A stretch of DNA of 64,000 nucleotides, taken from Salipaludibacillus daqingensis. Lineage in GTDB: Bacteria > Bacillota > Bacilli > Bacillales > Salisediminibacteriaceae. The notes beneath the pieces are model-generated. The model did no database searches. It was not told the DNA's origin and saw nothing but the letters and a program-made list of their open reading frames with translations. Below are positions 56,190 through 64,000 of this stretch, in pieces; position 1 is the first letter of the stretch, and each line of letters opens with the position of its first letter. The stretch lies in contig NZ_JARZHF010000004.1 in NCBI RefSeq assembly GCF_029891575.1, forward strand, positions 248,001 through 312,000. Reading direction: 5' to 3'. Position numbers and translations under genes: made by a program.

Positions 56190-57833
56190 TTAGACTGTGA
56201 TAACATTGATCTCATTAAGTGTTTGCAAAAGAGATTCAGCAAGCTGATCATTATTAGTGAAAATCGCGTCTGGATTGGTTTTCTCTATTGCCTCTGCAAC
56301 CTCGTCTTCTCCATTATTTGAGAGAAGAAAAATATAATCTACATTCACACTGTCATCTGAATAAGATGAAAGAAGTCGATAACCTAATCGAGCCCACGCT
56401 TTTGCTTTCTCATTTCCTTCAATCTCTCCCCCTAAAACAAGAATTGCTTTTCTTCTAGGTCCAGCATCTGTATGTTCAATGGCAGAGCTTTTGGCTTCTG
56501 TAATAATCTGCGTTTTATTATCAATCGCACTAGCATCTTCTTTCCCAGTTGCCTGCAATAATGCTTGGTTAATATCTTCATAGATATCTTTGAAATCCTC
56601 AAGTCCAACAGATAGTCTAACTAAATCTTCTGTGACTCCTGTTGTCACTAAGTCTTCTTTTGATAATTGGAGGTGAGTTGTACTAGCAGGATGGATAATT
56701 AAACTTTTTGCATCTCCTACGTTAGCGACATGTGACCATAGTTTTACGTGTTTTATCAAATCACGCCCTGCCTCTAAGCCACCTTCAATTCCAAAATTCA
56801 CAACAGCTCCAAAACCATTGTGTAAGTATTTCTTTGCTAACTCATGGGCAGAGTGCTCTTCCAAACCAGGATAACTTACCCACTTCACCGCAGGATGGGC
56901 TTGGAGTTTTTTAGCTATTTCTAAAGCATTTTCTTGATGCTTTTTCATTCTTAATGACAATGTTTCAAGACCTTGAAGAAGTTGAAATGCATTAAATGGA
57001 CTCAAACATGCACCGATATCTCTCATTAATTGAACACGCAGTTTCAGAATAAATGCAAGATCTCCTAGATCTCTCGCATAAACTAATCCTCCATAACTGT
57101 TGTCTGGTTCATGAAATTCTGGGTATTTCTCTTTGTTCCATGTAAATCGTCCCCCGTCAATCACAACGCCACCAATAGTCGTTCCATGACCGCCAATCCA
57201 TTTTGTAGCGGAGTGGATAACGATATCCGCTCCGTGCTGAAGAGGTTTACAATTGGCTGGGGAACCAAATGTATTATCGATGATGAGTGGAATGTTCGCC
57301 TCATGTGCCACATCAGAAATGGCTTCAAAATCCAAAACATGAAGACTTGGGTTTCCGATTGTTTCGGCAAATACCGCTTTTGTTTTCGATGTAATGGCTT
57401 TACGTACTTCTTCTGGATCTGTTACATCAACAAAGTGAACGTTAATTCCGTATTTCGGAAGAGTAACGGCAAATAAGTTGTACGTTCCACCATATAAATT
57501 TGATGCAGCAACAATGTCATCTCCTGCATGGGCTATGTTTAAGATGGATAACGTAATCGCTGACATCCCAGAGGCTGTTGCAAGCGCACCAACACCATCT
57601 TCTAAAATGGCCATTCGTTTTTCAAAGGCATCAACCGTAGGATTCATGATTCGACTATAGATATTCCCTGGTTCTTGTAATGAAAAAAGTCTCTCTGCAT
57701 GATCCGCATCATCAAAAACGTAAGATGTTGTCTGATAAATAGGTACAGCTCTTGAACCTGTTGTTGGATCTGGAGCCTGTCCTGCGTGTAATAACTGCGT
57801 CGTTGTCCCGAACTGATTTACTTTTTGCGTCAT
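56190..57833 (-). CDS. metY: O-acetylhomoserine sulfhydrylase (MetY) with C-terminal extension
   Basis: 547 residues; the family is normally about 430. Residues 1-429 are a complete Cys/Met-metabolism PLP enzyme: [54 protein letters not shown] and the Schiff-base lysine in [18 protein letters not shown] (near 206). It makes homocysteine from O-acetylhomoserine and sulfide. Residues 430-547 add a polar linker and a compact alpha/beta segment ([49 protein letters not shown]). The ATG has AAGGAGG. A SAM-I riboswitch precedes it. Confidence 0.93.
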   Translation of the reverse strand: MTQKVNQFGTTTQLLHAGQAPDPTTGSRAVPIYQTTSYVFDDADHAERLFSLQEPGNIYSRIMNPTVDAFEKRMAILEDGVGALATASGMSAITLSILNIAHAGDDIVAASNLYGGTYNLFAVTLPKYGINVHFVDVTDPEEVRKAITSKTKAVFAETIGNPSLHVLDFEAISDVAHEANIPLIIDNTFGSPANCKPLQHGADIVIHSATKWIGGHGTTIGGVVIDGGRFTWNKEKYPEFHEPDNSYGGLVYARDLGDLAFILKLRVQLMRDIGACLSPFNAFQLLQGLETLSLRMKKHQENALEIAKKLQAHPAVKWVSYPGLEEHSAHELAKKYLHNGFGAVVNFGIEGGLEAGRDLIKHVKLWSHVANVGDAKSLIIHPASTTHLQLSKEDLVTTGVTEDLVRLSVGLEDFKDIYEDINQALLQATGKEDASAIDNKTQIITEAKSSAIEHTDAGPRRKAILVLGGEIEGNEKAKAWARLGYRLLSSYSDDSVNVDYIFLLSNNGEDEVAEAIEKTNPDAIFTNNDQLAESLLQTLNEINVITV

Positions 57834-57864
57834 GTAAACGCCTCCTTAAATTAGTGAATTAGAA

Positions 57865-58031
57865 AACTCCCTGTCAAAAGACAGAGAGTTGAATTCCCAT
57901 GAAAAATCATAAAAAGTCATCTCTCTCATCTACCAAAGCAAATGCTTTGCAGGAATTGGCACCTTGCTATCCTTTTGATAGCTGGTTGCCGGGTTTCATC
58001 GGGCCAGTCCCTCCGCCACTCAAGATAAGAG
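57865..58031 (-). promoter_or_regulatory. SAM-I (S-box) riboswitch of metY
   Basis: Minus strand. P1 halves CTCTTATCT (58023-58031) and AGATGAGAG (57923-57931) enclose GGCGGAGGGACTGGCCCGATG, ACCCGGCAACC and AAGGUGCCAAUUCCUGC. The terminator AACTCTCTGTC-TTTT-GACAGGGAGTT (57865-57890) is followed by TTC on the minus strand. It lies 32 bp ahead of the metY start. Confidence 0.96.
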
Positions 58032-58083
58032 CTGAGAATATTAAGGGTGATTTGGTTACATAAATGAGCTGATAATTATTTGA

Positions 58084-58112
58084 ATATTATCACTTTTCAA
58101 CTATTCCGTCAA
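58084..58112 (-). promoter_or_regulatory. metY promoter
   Basis: Minus strand: TTGACG (58107-58112), 17-bp spacer, TAATAT (58084-58089), about 50 bp upstream of the aptamer. Confidence 0.75.
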
Positions 58113-58275
58113 TGATTATATAATTCCAAAAAAGCTTTTCATTAAAAGAACAATGAAAACGATTGCTAATTTCTGAAAATATAAACTTTAAACGTTTCTC
58201 CATTTTGCCTGTTGGGTAGGGCTTGAAGCTGTGTTATACTTCGTCTGACTTAGAACATAAAGGAGGTTGAAGGGT

Positions 58276-59163
58276 ATGGCTAGACTCTTTCAAGGGATTC
58301 AATTGAAGCCTATTATTATCATCATTATTGGTACACTTATTTTTGGTTTTGGTATTATCCATTTTAACTTACAGAACGGATTAGCTCACGGTGGTTTTAC
58401 AGGTATTACATTATTACTTTATTACTTGTTTGAAATCGAACCATCCCTCTCCAATCTACTATTAAATATTCCATTGTTTTTAATTGGTTATAAGTTATTT
58501 GGAAGATTAATGCTGATTTATAGTTTGATTGGAACGGTCTTTCTCTCCATTTCACTGCGTTACTTTGAACTAAACCCTGTTACAGAAATACCACTTCAAG
58601 ATGATATGATTTTGGTAGCAATTTTTGCTGGTGTTTTTGCAGGAACAGGGTTAGGATTGATTTTCCGTGCTGGTGGTACAACTGGTGGAGTTGATATCCT
58701 TGCACGTCTCGCTAATAAATATGTTGGAATGAGTATTGGTAAATTTATGTTCTCATTTGATGTAGTGGTCATCTCGCTCTCATTGATCCATTTATCATTA
58801 ACTCAAGCGATGTATACTCTCGTCACCGTATTTGTTGCTGGTAGAGTAATAGACTTTATTATAGAAGGCGCTAGTGCAGCAAAATCAACGATGATCATCT
58901 CATCAAAAACCGATGAATTATCTAAAGCGATTATTCAGCGAATGAGTCGTGGATCCACTGTATTAACTGGTAAAGGTAGCTTCACCAGCGACGAACGCAG
59001 TGTCTTGTATTGTGTCGTCAATCGTAATGAACTGGTTCAACTAAAAAATTTAATTAAAGAAGTCGATCCATATGCCTTTTTCTCAATCAATGACGTAAAA
59101 GAAGTTTCGGGTGAAGGATTTACGTTTGATAATCAAAGGCAACCGCTTAAGCCAACAACATGA
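58276..59163 (+). CDS. YitT-family membrane protein (DUF161/DUF2179)
   Basis: 295 residues. Five to six membrane segments with the family signature NGLAHGGFTGITLLLYYLF and GLGLIFRAGGTTGGVDILAR, then a cytoplasmic DUF2179 domain (TMIISSKTDELSKAIIQRMS, RGSTVLTGKGSFTSDERSVL). Family function is uncertain; transport is suspected. The ATG at 58276 lies 9 nt after AAGGAGG; the earlier TTG overlaps that site. Divergent from the metY leader. Confidence 0.88.
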   Translation: MARLFQGIQLKPIIIIIIGTLIFGFGIIHFNLQNGLAHGGFTGITLLLYYLFEIEPSLSNLLLNIPLFLIGYKLFGRLMLIYSLIGTVFLSISLRYFELNPVTEIPLQDDMILVAIFAGVFAGTGLGLIFRAGGTTGGVDILARLANKYVGMSIGKFMFSFDVVVISLSLIHLSLTQAMYTLVTVFVAGRVIDFIIEGASAAKSTMIISSKTDELSKAIIQRMSRGSTVLTGKGSFTSDERSVLYCVVNRNELVQLKNLIKEVDPYAFFSINDVKEVSGEGFTFDNQRQPLKPTT

Positions 59164-59171
59164 TCAAATTC

Positions 59172-59206
59172 AAAAACCCTCTTAGAGATTCGTCGAGAGG
59201 GTTTTT
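59172..59206 (+). terminator. yitT-like gene terminator
   Basis: 11-bp stem AAAAACCCTCT/AGAGGGTTTTT (59172-59182, 59196-59206), with a T-run inside the right arm. Confidence 0.92.
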
Positions 59207-59318
59207 GAAAGTCGCTAAACTCGCTTACTGCCTTTTTATAAAAAAAACTGTTTACAGATTAACTAATTTTCTATACGCTATTGTCTAACTACATAATTGA
59301 AGAAATGGAGAGGCTACG

Positions 59319-60095
59319 ATGATCACCACGATATTTTTCGATTTAGACGATACGTTATTATGGGATGAAAAAAGTGTTCAAACTGCTTTCGACGCAACTT
59401 GTCAGTATGCGGCTTCCATTTACGACTTAGACCCAAACCAGTTGGAAGAAGCCGTTCGGGATCAAGCTCGTACGTTGTACGCGAGCTATGAAACCCATGC
59501 TTTTACGAAAATGATTGGAATTAACCCTTTTGAAGGACTTTGGGGAAATTTTGATGACGAAGGGGATATGTTTCAAAAAATGAAAGAGATCGTCCCTCAA
59601 TATAGACGAGACACTTGGACACAAGGGTTAGCTAAGCTTGGAATAAATGACCCTCGTTTAGGTGCTGAACTGGCTGAAAGATTCCCTGCTGAAAGGAAAA
59701 ATGCGCCGTTCTTATTTTATGATGCGCTACCTATTTTAGAACAGCTAAGCAAGGACTATTCTCTTTTGATGCTAACAAACGGTTCACCCGAACTACAAAA
59801 CGTGAAATTGACAATCACTCCTGAGCTAGCACCTCTATTTAATGAAATCATCATTTCTGGAGATTTTGGTCGAGGCAAACCTGATGTTACGATCTTCGAC
59901 TATGCATTGAAACAAGTGGATAAAAAGAAAGAGGAAGTCCTTATGGTTGGAGATAATCTCATGACCGATATTTTAGGTGCCAATCGAGCAGGAATTAAAT
60001 CCATTTGGTTAAATCGTTTTGATAAAAAGGGCAATGACGTTAAGCCACATGCCGAAATCAAAAACCTTCATGAATTATTAGATCTGTTATCTTAA
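59319..60095 (+). CDS. HAD-superfamily phosphatase (YsaA-like)
   Basis: 258 residues. HAD motif I FFDLDDTLLW, motif II MLTNGS, Lys of motif III in GRGKPDVTIF and motif IV MVGDNLMTDILGA. The helical C1 cap lies between residues 17 and 110. Likely phosphatase of small phosphorylated metabolites; the substrate is unknown. ATG with GGAGAGG upstream. Monocistronic, with its own terminator. Confidence 0.85.
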   Translation: MITTIFFDLDDTLLWDEKSVQTAFDATCQYAASIYDLDPNQLEEAVRDQARTLYASYETHAFTKMIGINPFEGLWGNFDDEGDMFQKMKEIVPQYRRDTWTQGLAKLGINDPRLGAELAERFPAERKNAPFLFYDALPILEQLSKDYSLLMLTNGSPELQNVKLTITPELAPLFNEIIISGDFGRGKPDVTIFDYALKQVDKKKEEVLMVGDNLMTDILGANRAGIKSIWLNRFDKKGNDVKPHAEIKNLHELLDLLS

Positions 60096-60155
60096 CCTGT
60101 TACATTTGAATTTGTTTAGCACGATAATAAGCTGCGCTATTTATTTAAAAATAAG

Positions 60156-60186
60156 AAAAGCGATTGAGAGAGTCTCAATCGCTTTT
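60156..60186. terminator. Bidirectional terminator between the HAD gene and fruA
   Basis: Perfect 14-bp stem AAAAGCGATTGAGA/TCTCAATCGCTTTT with a three-base loop, A/T tracts both sides. Confidence 0.93.
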
Positions 60187-60199
60187 ACTCATTCCTATA

Positions 60200-62071
60200 T
60201 TATAGTACAGGTTTTTTCCAGAATCCTATCATTAAAGCTGTTACGGCAGCACCTATCAATATTGCTAGAATATACATAAATGCACTTCCATAAACAATAG
60301 GGAAAACAAAAACCCCTCCGTGTGGTGCTGGTAAACCTATTCCAAACATCATCGTTAACGCACCCGCTACCGAGGATCCAACAATAATGGAAGGGATAAC
60401 ACGCCCAGGATCCGCAGCTGCGAACGGGATTGCTCCTTCGGTGATAAATGATGCGCCCATGATATAGTTTGTTTTTCCAGCATCAAGTTCTTGTTTCGTG
60501 AATTTATTTTTAAAGAATGAAGTAGCTAATGCAATACCTAATGGTGGCACCATACCACCTGCCATAACGGCTGCGTGTGGTCCAAAGTTCCCTGCATCAA
60601 TCATCGCAATACCAAATGTGAATGCCGCTTTATTGATTGGTCCACCCATATCAACTGCCATCATCGCTCCTAATATAATTCCTAGGAAAACGATGTTTGT
60701 CGTCCCCATTCCATCTAACCAACTAACTAAACCATTATTAAAGGCTGATAGAGGACCAATAATAACATACATAATGAGACCAGTAGACAAAATACCAAGC
60801 AAAGGATAAATCAAAATTGTTTTAATACCGTCTAACGATTTAGGTAAATTAGCAAAGAGATATTTTAGTAAAACAACAATATAACCTGCTAAGAAACCTG
60901 CGATAATTCCGCCTAAGAAACCTGCCTCCCCAGTGGAAGCCATGAAACCAGCTATCATACCTGGAGCTAAACCTGGTCGATCAGCTATACTCATTGCAAT
61001 AAAACCAGCAAGAATAGGAATCATTAGACCAAATGCATTCCCACCGCCTATCGTCATGAGTGCCTCTGCAATTGGAGAGTAAGAAGGATGGTCTGGATTT
61101 GCAGCTTCAATTCCAAACATAAAGGAAATCGCAATGAGAATACCACCCCCGACTACAAATGGTAGCATGTGTGATACACCGTTCATTAAGTGTTTATAGA
61201 AACCACTCTTCTTTTTAGTACCTTCCTCTTGACTCGATGAACCATCTCCACCATAAACTGGTGCATTACCTTTCATAGCTTTTGTAATTAATTCTTCTGG
61301 TCGACGAATGCCGTCTGTAACAGAAGCATCGAGTAACTGTTTTCCAACAAAACGTTGTTTTTCGACATTCATGTCCGCCGCAATAATAATTCCATCGGCC
61401 CGTTTAATATCATCTTCTGTTAATCTATTCTTCACACCATCTGACCCGTTCGTCTCTACTTTAATCGTTACACCAAGTTCTTTTGCTTTAGCTTTTAATG
61501 CATCAGCTGCCATGTACGTATGAGCAATCCCAGTTGGGCATCCAGTAACAGCAAGAATATATGGTTGGTTGCCTTTTGGAGAGGAAGACTGATCTTCGTC
61601 TGCTGAATCTAGCTTTTCTTTTTCTTTCTGATCAACCGCTTTTAAAATTTCTTCTTCTGAACGCGCTTGCATTAATGTTTGACGGAAATTTTCATCCATC
61701 AATAATGTGGATAATCTAGATAACGTTTGCAAATGAATGTCATTTGCTCCATCACTTGCTGCAATCATGAAAAACAAGTGACTTTTTTCTCCATCTAACG
61801 CATCGTAGTCAACTCCAGCTTTTGAACGACCGAATACAATCGTAGGTTCTGTCACTGACGCACTTTTTGCGTGTGGGATTGCAATACCATCACCGATCCC
61901 TGTTGAACTTTGTGATTCACGATGATGGATTTCTTCCATAAACGATTGTTTATTTTTCAATTTCCCTGCTTTGTCTAGCTTTGTTGCCAGTTCTTCGATG
62001 ACATCTGCTTTTGTCGTAGAGACAAGATCCAAAATCATCGTCTTCTTTGTTAATAATTCTGTAATTTTCAT
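60200..62071 (-). CDS. fruA: PTS fructose transporter FruA (EIIABC)
   Basis: 623 residues, order EIIA-EIIB-EIIC. EIIA phospho-His is in GIAIPHAKSA near residue 67. EIIB phospho-Cys is in VTGCPTGIAHTYMAA near 177. The EIIC membrane domain starts near 295 (VSHMLPFVVGGGILIAI) and includes FITEGAIPFAAADPGRV. Imports fructose as fructose-1-phosphate. ATG with AAAGGG. Last gene of fruRKA, 15 bp after fruK. Confidence 0.96.
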   Translation of the reverse strand: MKITELLTKKTMILDLVSTTKADVIEELATKLDKAGKLKNKQSFMEEIHHRESQSSTGIGDGIAIPHAKSASVTEPTIVFGRSKAGVDYDALDGEKSHLFFMIAASDGANDIHLQTLSRLSTLLMDENFRQTLMQARSEEEILKAVDQKEKEKLDSADEDQSSSPKGNQPYILAVTGCPTGIAHTYMAADALKAKAKELGVTIKVETNGSDGVKNRLTEDDIKRADGIIIAADMNVEKQRFVGKQLLDASVTDGIRRPEELITKAMKGNAPVYGGDGSSSQEEGTKKKSGFYKHLMNGVSHMLPFVVGGGILIAISFMFGIEAANPDHPSYSPIAEALMTIGGGNAFGLMIPILAGFIAMSIADRPGLAPGMIAGFMASTGEAGFLGGIIAGFLAGYIVVLLKYLFANLPKSLDGIKTILIYPLLGILSTGLIMYVIIGPLSAFNNGLVSWLDGMGTTNIVFLGIILGAMMAVDMGGPINKAAFTFGIAMIDAGNFGPHAAVMAGGMVPPLGIALATSFFKNKFTKQELDAGKTNYIMGASFITEGAIPFAAADPGRVIPSIIVGSSVAGALTMMFGIGLPAPHGGVFVFPIVYGSAFMYILAILIGAAVTALMIGFWKKPVL

Positions 62072-62086
62072 TCATCTCACCCTTTC

Positions 62087-62998
62087 TTATATCATTTCAA
62101 TTGATACTTCTTGCATCAATGATTGCACTTGATCTAAAGAACAAAATCCATCTGAAAATGCCGTTGCACTTCCTGAAGCAACACTAAAACGAAAAGCTTC
62201 CTTGATATCCATTGACTGCATGTAAGCATATAAGAAACCTGCAACCATAGAGTCACCAGCGCCAACAGAGTTTTTCACATTTCCCTTTGGAATAGTAGCT
62301 ACATACGTATCATCTTTACTTACTAAAGCTGCGCCATCGCCAGCAAATGACATAAGTACGTAATTCACGCCCTTATCCAGCGTCTTTTTTGCTAATGTCA
62401 CAGCAGAGGGAATATCAGTCACCTTCTGTTTATATAAATCTTCTAATTCCTGCTGATTTGGTTTTATTAAAAAGGGCCCCGCTTCCACTACCGCTTCTAA
62501 AGGTGCTCCACTTGTATCTACAAATGTTTTGACACCTTTTCTTTTTACACGTTCCACAATTTGTTGATAGAGATTTGTTGAAAGAATGGAAGGGACACTT
62601 CCTGAAAGGACTAATATATCCTTCGTCGTCAACAAATCTAGTTGTTGCAACAGTTCATCAATGTGCTTTTCTTGAATCTCCGGAGCCTTCCCGTTAATTT
62701 CTGTTTCTGTGTCGGTTTGTAGCTTCACATTAATTCTTGTTTGTCCCCCTGTCTCTATAAAACGATGAGCAACCGCTTCTTTCGTCAATTCTTCTTTTAT
62801 AAATGAACCGGTAAAACCAGCAGTAAATCCTAGAGACTCTGAACTAACTCCAAAACGTTGTAGAACTCTCGAAACATTAATCCCTTTTCCTCCTGGCACC
62901 ATCGCTTGTTCCGTCGCTCGATTGGTTGCTCCCCATTGAAAAGATTCAACACCAACTAAATAATCGACCGAAGGATTAAGAGTGACTGTGTAAATCAT
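62087..62998 (-). CDS. fruK: 1-phosphofructokinase FruK
   Basis: 303 residues, PfkB family. N-terminal signature VTLNPSVDYLVGV, PGGKGINVSRVL (PfkB signature 1) and the C-terminal anion hole GNVKNSVGAGDSMVAGFLYA with catalytic Asp. Converts fructose-1-phosphate to fructose-1,6-bisphosphate. The ATG lies inside the end of fruR (23-bp overlap), meaning coupled translation. Confidence 0.95.
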   Translation of the reverse strand: MIYTVTLNPSVDYLVGVESFQWGATNRATEQAMVPGGKGINVSRVLQRFGVSSESLGFTAGFTGSFIKEELTKEAVAHRFIETGGQTRINVKLQTDTETEINGKAPEIQEKHIDELLQQLDLLTTKDILVLSGSVPSILSTNLYQQIVERVKRKGVKTFVDTSGAPLEAVVEAGPFLIKPNQQELEDLYKQKVTDIPSAVTLAKKTLDKGVNYVLMSFAGDGAALVSKDDTYVATIPKGNVKNSVGAGDSMVAGFLYAYMQSMDIKEAFRFSVASGSATAFSDGFCSLDQVQSLMQEVSIEMI

Positions 62999-63752
62999 CG
63001 CTATTCACCACCTCTACTTTTGCAACGTTTGTTAGCTTTTCAAAAAACTCACGATCATCTCCTTCAGTTGTAATTAAAACCGCTTCCTCGAGATCAGCAA
63101 CTCTCGCAAAAGTTGCATCTCCAAATTTGGACGGATCAGCTAAAACAAAAGATTGTGTCGATTGTTTCATTGCAAGTTGTTTAATTTGAGCTTCTTCAGG
63201 ATCTGGAGTTGAAAAGCCAAAGTTAATATCAACTCCATTCGTACCAATAAATGCTTTATCAAAGCGAAATTGTTGAATCGAATCAACTGCTCCTTTTCCG
63301 ATAAAAGCATGCGTACCAGATTTAACATAACCACCTACAACGTACGTTCGAAACTGATGTTGAAGAGCTTCTTGTATAATATTTAAACCGTTTGTAACGA
63401 TTACGATATCTTTTGCTTGTATATAAGGAATCATTGCTTGTGTGGAAGTTCCTGCATCAATATATAGACAATCACCATCTTGTACAAAGCTAGCAGCCCT
63501 TTTCCCCATTTGTTTCTTTTCCTCTGTGAACTGCTGTTGTTTTTCCATCATAGAAGGTTCATCAACTTTGCTTTTCATTAATGAAGCTCCACCATGTATA
63601 CGCTTTAATTTTTGCTCGTTTTCAAGAATAGTTAAATCTCTTCGTATGGTAGACTCAGATGCTCCTGTTGCTTCAACTAGGTCAGCAAGCTTAGTCACTT
63701 TTTGATCTTCTAATAATTGAAGAATTTTTTCATACCGCTCAAAAGTAAGCAT
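62976..63752 (-). CDS. fruR: DeoR-family regulator FruR
   Basis: 258 residues. The N-terminal HTH starts MLTFERYEKILQLLEDQ and includes SESTIRRDLTILEN, followed by a DeoR sugar-phosphate sensor domain with DAGTSTQAMIPY and VTNGLNI. Likely senses fructose-1-phosphate and controls its own operon. AAAGGTG 8 nt before the ATG at 63752 sets the start; the longer frame is unsupported. Confidence 0.93.
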   Translation of the reverse strand: MLTFERYEKILQLLEDQKVTKLADLVEATGASESTIRRDLTILENEQKLKRIHGGASLMKSKVDEPSMMEKQQQFTEEKKQMGKRAASFVQDGDCLYIDAGTSTQAMIPYIQAKDIVIVTNGLNIIQEALQHQFRTYVVGGYVKSGTHAFIGKGAVDSIQQFRFDKAFIGTNGVDINFGFSTPDPEEAQIKQLAMKQSTQSFVLADPSKFGDATFARVADLEEAVLITTEGDDREFFEKLTNVAKVEVVNSDDLHSHS

Positions 63753-63772
63753 ATACTTCACACCTTTTCTCT

Positions 63773-63862
63773 TGTTAACGTTATTATACACAATAAATCA
63801 ATCAATATCAACTAAAAATAATCAAAAACATTTATTTATTTTCAAAATCAATCAAAAACATT
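63773..63862 (-). promoter_or_regulatory. fruRKA promoter with FruR-like direct repeats and a cre-like site
   Basis: Minus strand promoter TTGATA (63806-63811), 17-bp spacer, TATAAT (63783-63788). Two identical 13-mers AATGTTTTTGATT lie at 63820-63832 and 63850-63862, exactly 30 bp apart, upstream of the -35; a related TTGATTGATT is nearer the -35. TGTTAACGTTATTA (63773-63786) matches 12 of 14 cre positions and overlaps the -10. The pattern suggests FruR control plus CcpA repression. Confidence 0.7.
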
Positions 63863-63875
63863 CAGAAGAAGGCAT

Positions 63876-63911
63876 AAAAAAAAGAAAGCCACAAGTTAGG
63901 CTTTCTTTTTT
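63876..63911. terminator. Terminator of the gene at the right edge
   Basis: Stem AAAAAGAAAGCC/GGCTTTCTTTTT with an eight-base loop and A/T tracts on both sides. Confidence 0.88.
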
Positions 63912-63912
63912 A

Positions 63913-64000
63913 TTATCTACTTTTTACTAACATTTTAATTGCTTCTTCAATAACTTCTTCTCTTTCTTCATCAGACTCTGCTTCTTTTCGGAGGCAGGTC
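63913..64000 (-). CDS. C-terminal end of a gene cut by the right window edge
   Basis: A minus-strand frame enters from the right edge and ends at TAA 63913-63915. The visible tail is charged and helical (EREEVIEEAIKMLVKSR) and is followed at once by a terminator, as expected for a real 3' end. Family not identifiable from about 28 residues. Confidence 0.55.
   Translation of the reverse strand, partial: TCLRKEAESDEEREEVIEEAIKMLVKSR

Overview
The window is a compact, AT-rich chromosomal segment of a Bacillaceae-type Firmicute. Long runs of genes follow the order I know from the Bacillus subtilis yt region: glgBCDAP, ytlQ-ytlP-ytkP-ytjP-ytzE-ytzG, murJ(ytgP), ytfP-leuS-yttB-ytqA-ytqB-ytpBA-ytoA-metK, then pckA-ytmA-ytlACD-ytkD. 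Shine-Dalgarno sites are strong, TTG and GTG starts are frequent, and a T-box and two SAM-I riboswitches are present. I see no rRNA, tRNA, prophage, CRISPR array or complete insertion sequence. The species cannot be named from the sequence alone.

Layout. 1-8.3 kb: glycogen operon glgBCDAP; glgB runs off the left edge. 8.4-15.0 kb: small conserved genes (NERD-like YtlQ, RNA cyclic phosphodiesterase, cysteine-synthase-like YtkP, an MFS carrier, PepV-type dipeptidase, YjfB-like protein, YtzE). 15.0-21.4 kb: cell-envelope genes (two SEDS proteins with a pseudouridine synthase, lipid II flippase MurJ) around a divergent wrbA/hxlR stress module. 21.4-27 kb: YjbQ, ProI, Na+:alanine symporter, an unrecognised 230-residue protein and YtfP. 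27-37 kb: leuS with T-box, YttB, threonine aldolase, the tRNA wobble-uridine enzymes YtqA/YtqB (MnmL/MnmM), the YtpAB terpenoid/lipid pair and YtoA. 37-45 kb: a four-unit hairpin repeat, metK with SAM-I riboswitch, pckA, YtmA, the YtlACD ABC importer and YtkD. 45-50 kb: a molybdenum cofactor/formate dehydrogenase maturation operon (fdhE, mobA, moeA, moeA-PBP fusion, tatA). 50-56 kb: polysaccharide deacetylase, Usp, DUF2642 protein, chemoreceptor, an apparently orphan omega-RNA-like sequence without tnpB, and two unrecognised membrane-anchored proteins. 56-58 kb: SAM-I-controlled MetY with an unusual C-terminal extension. 58-64 kb: YitT transporter, HAD phosphatase, and the fructose operon fruRKA with visible promoter, operators and a cre-like site.

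How the genes work together. Glycogen synthesis and breakdown are encoded in one operon. SAM-responsive leaders tie methionine synthesis (metY) to SAM synthesis (metK), while a leucine T-box controls leuS. PckA, the fructose PTS and the glycogen genes form a carbon-allocation theme, with cre-like CcpA sites at pckA and fruRKA. The most unusual items are the tnpB-less omega-RNA-like element at 54.1-54.3 kb, the 4 x 53-bp hairpin array at 36.9-37.1 kb, a 60-bp mini-element with near-identical 8-bp flanks inside the glg operon, and the extended MetY.
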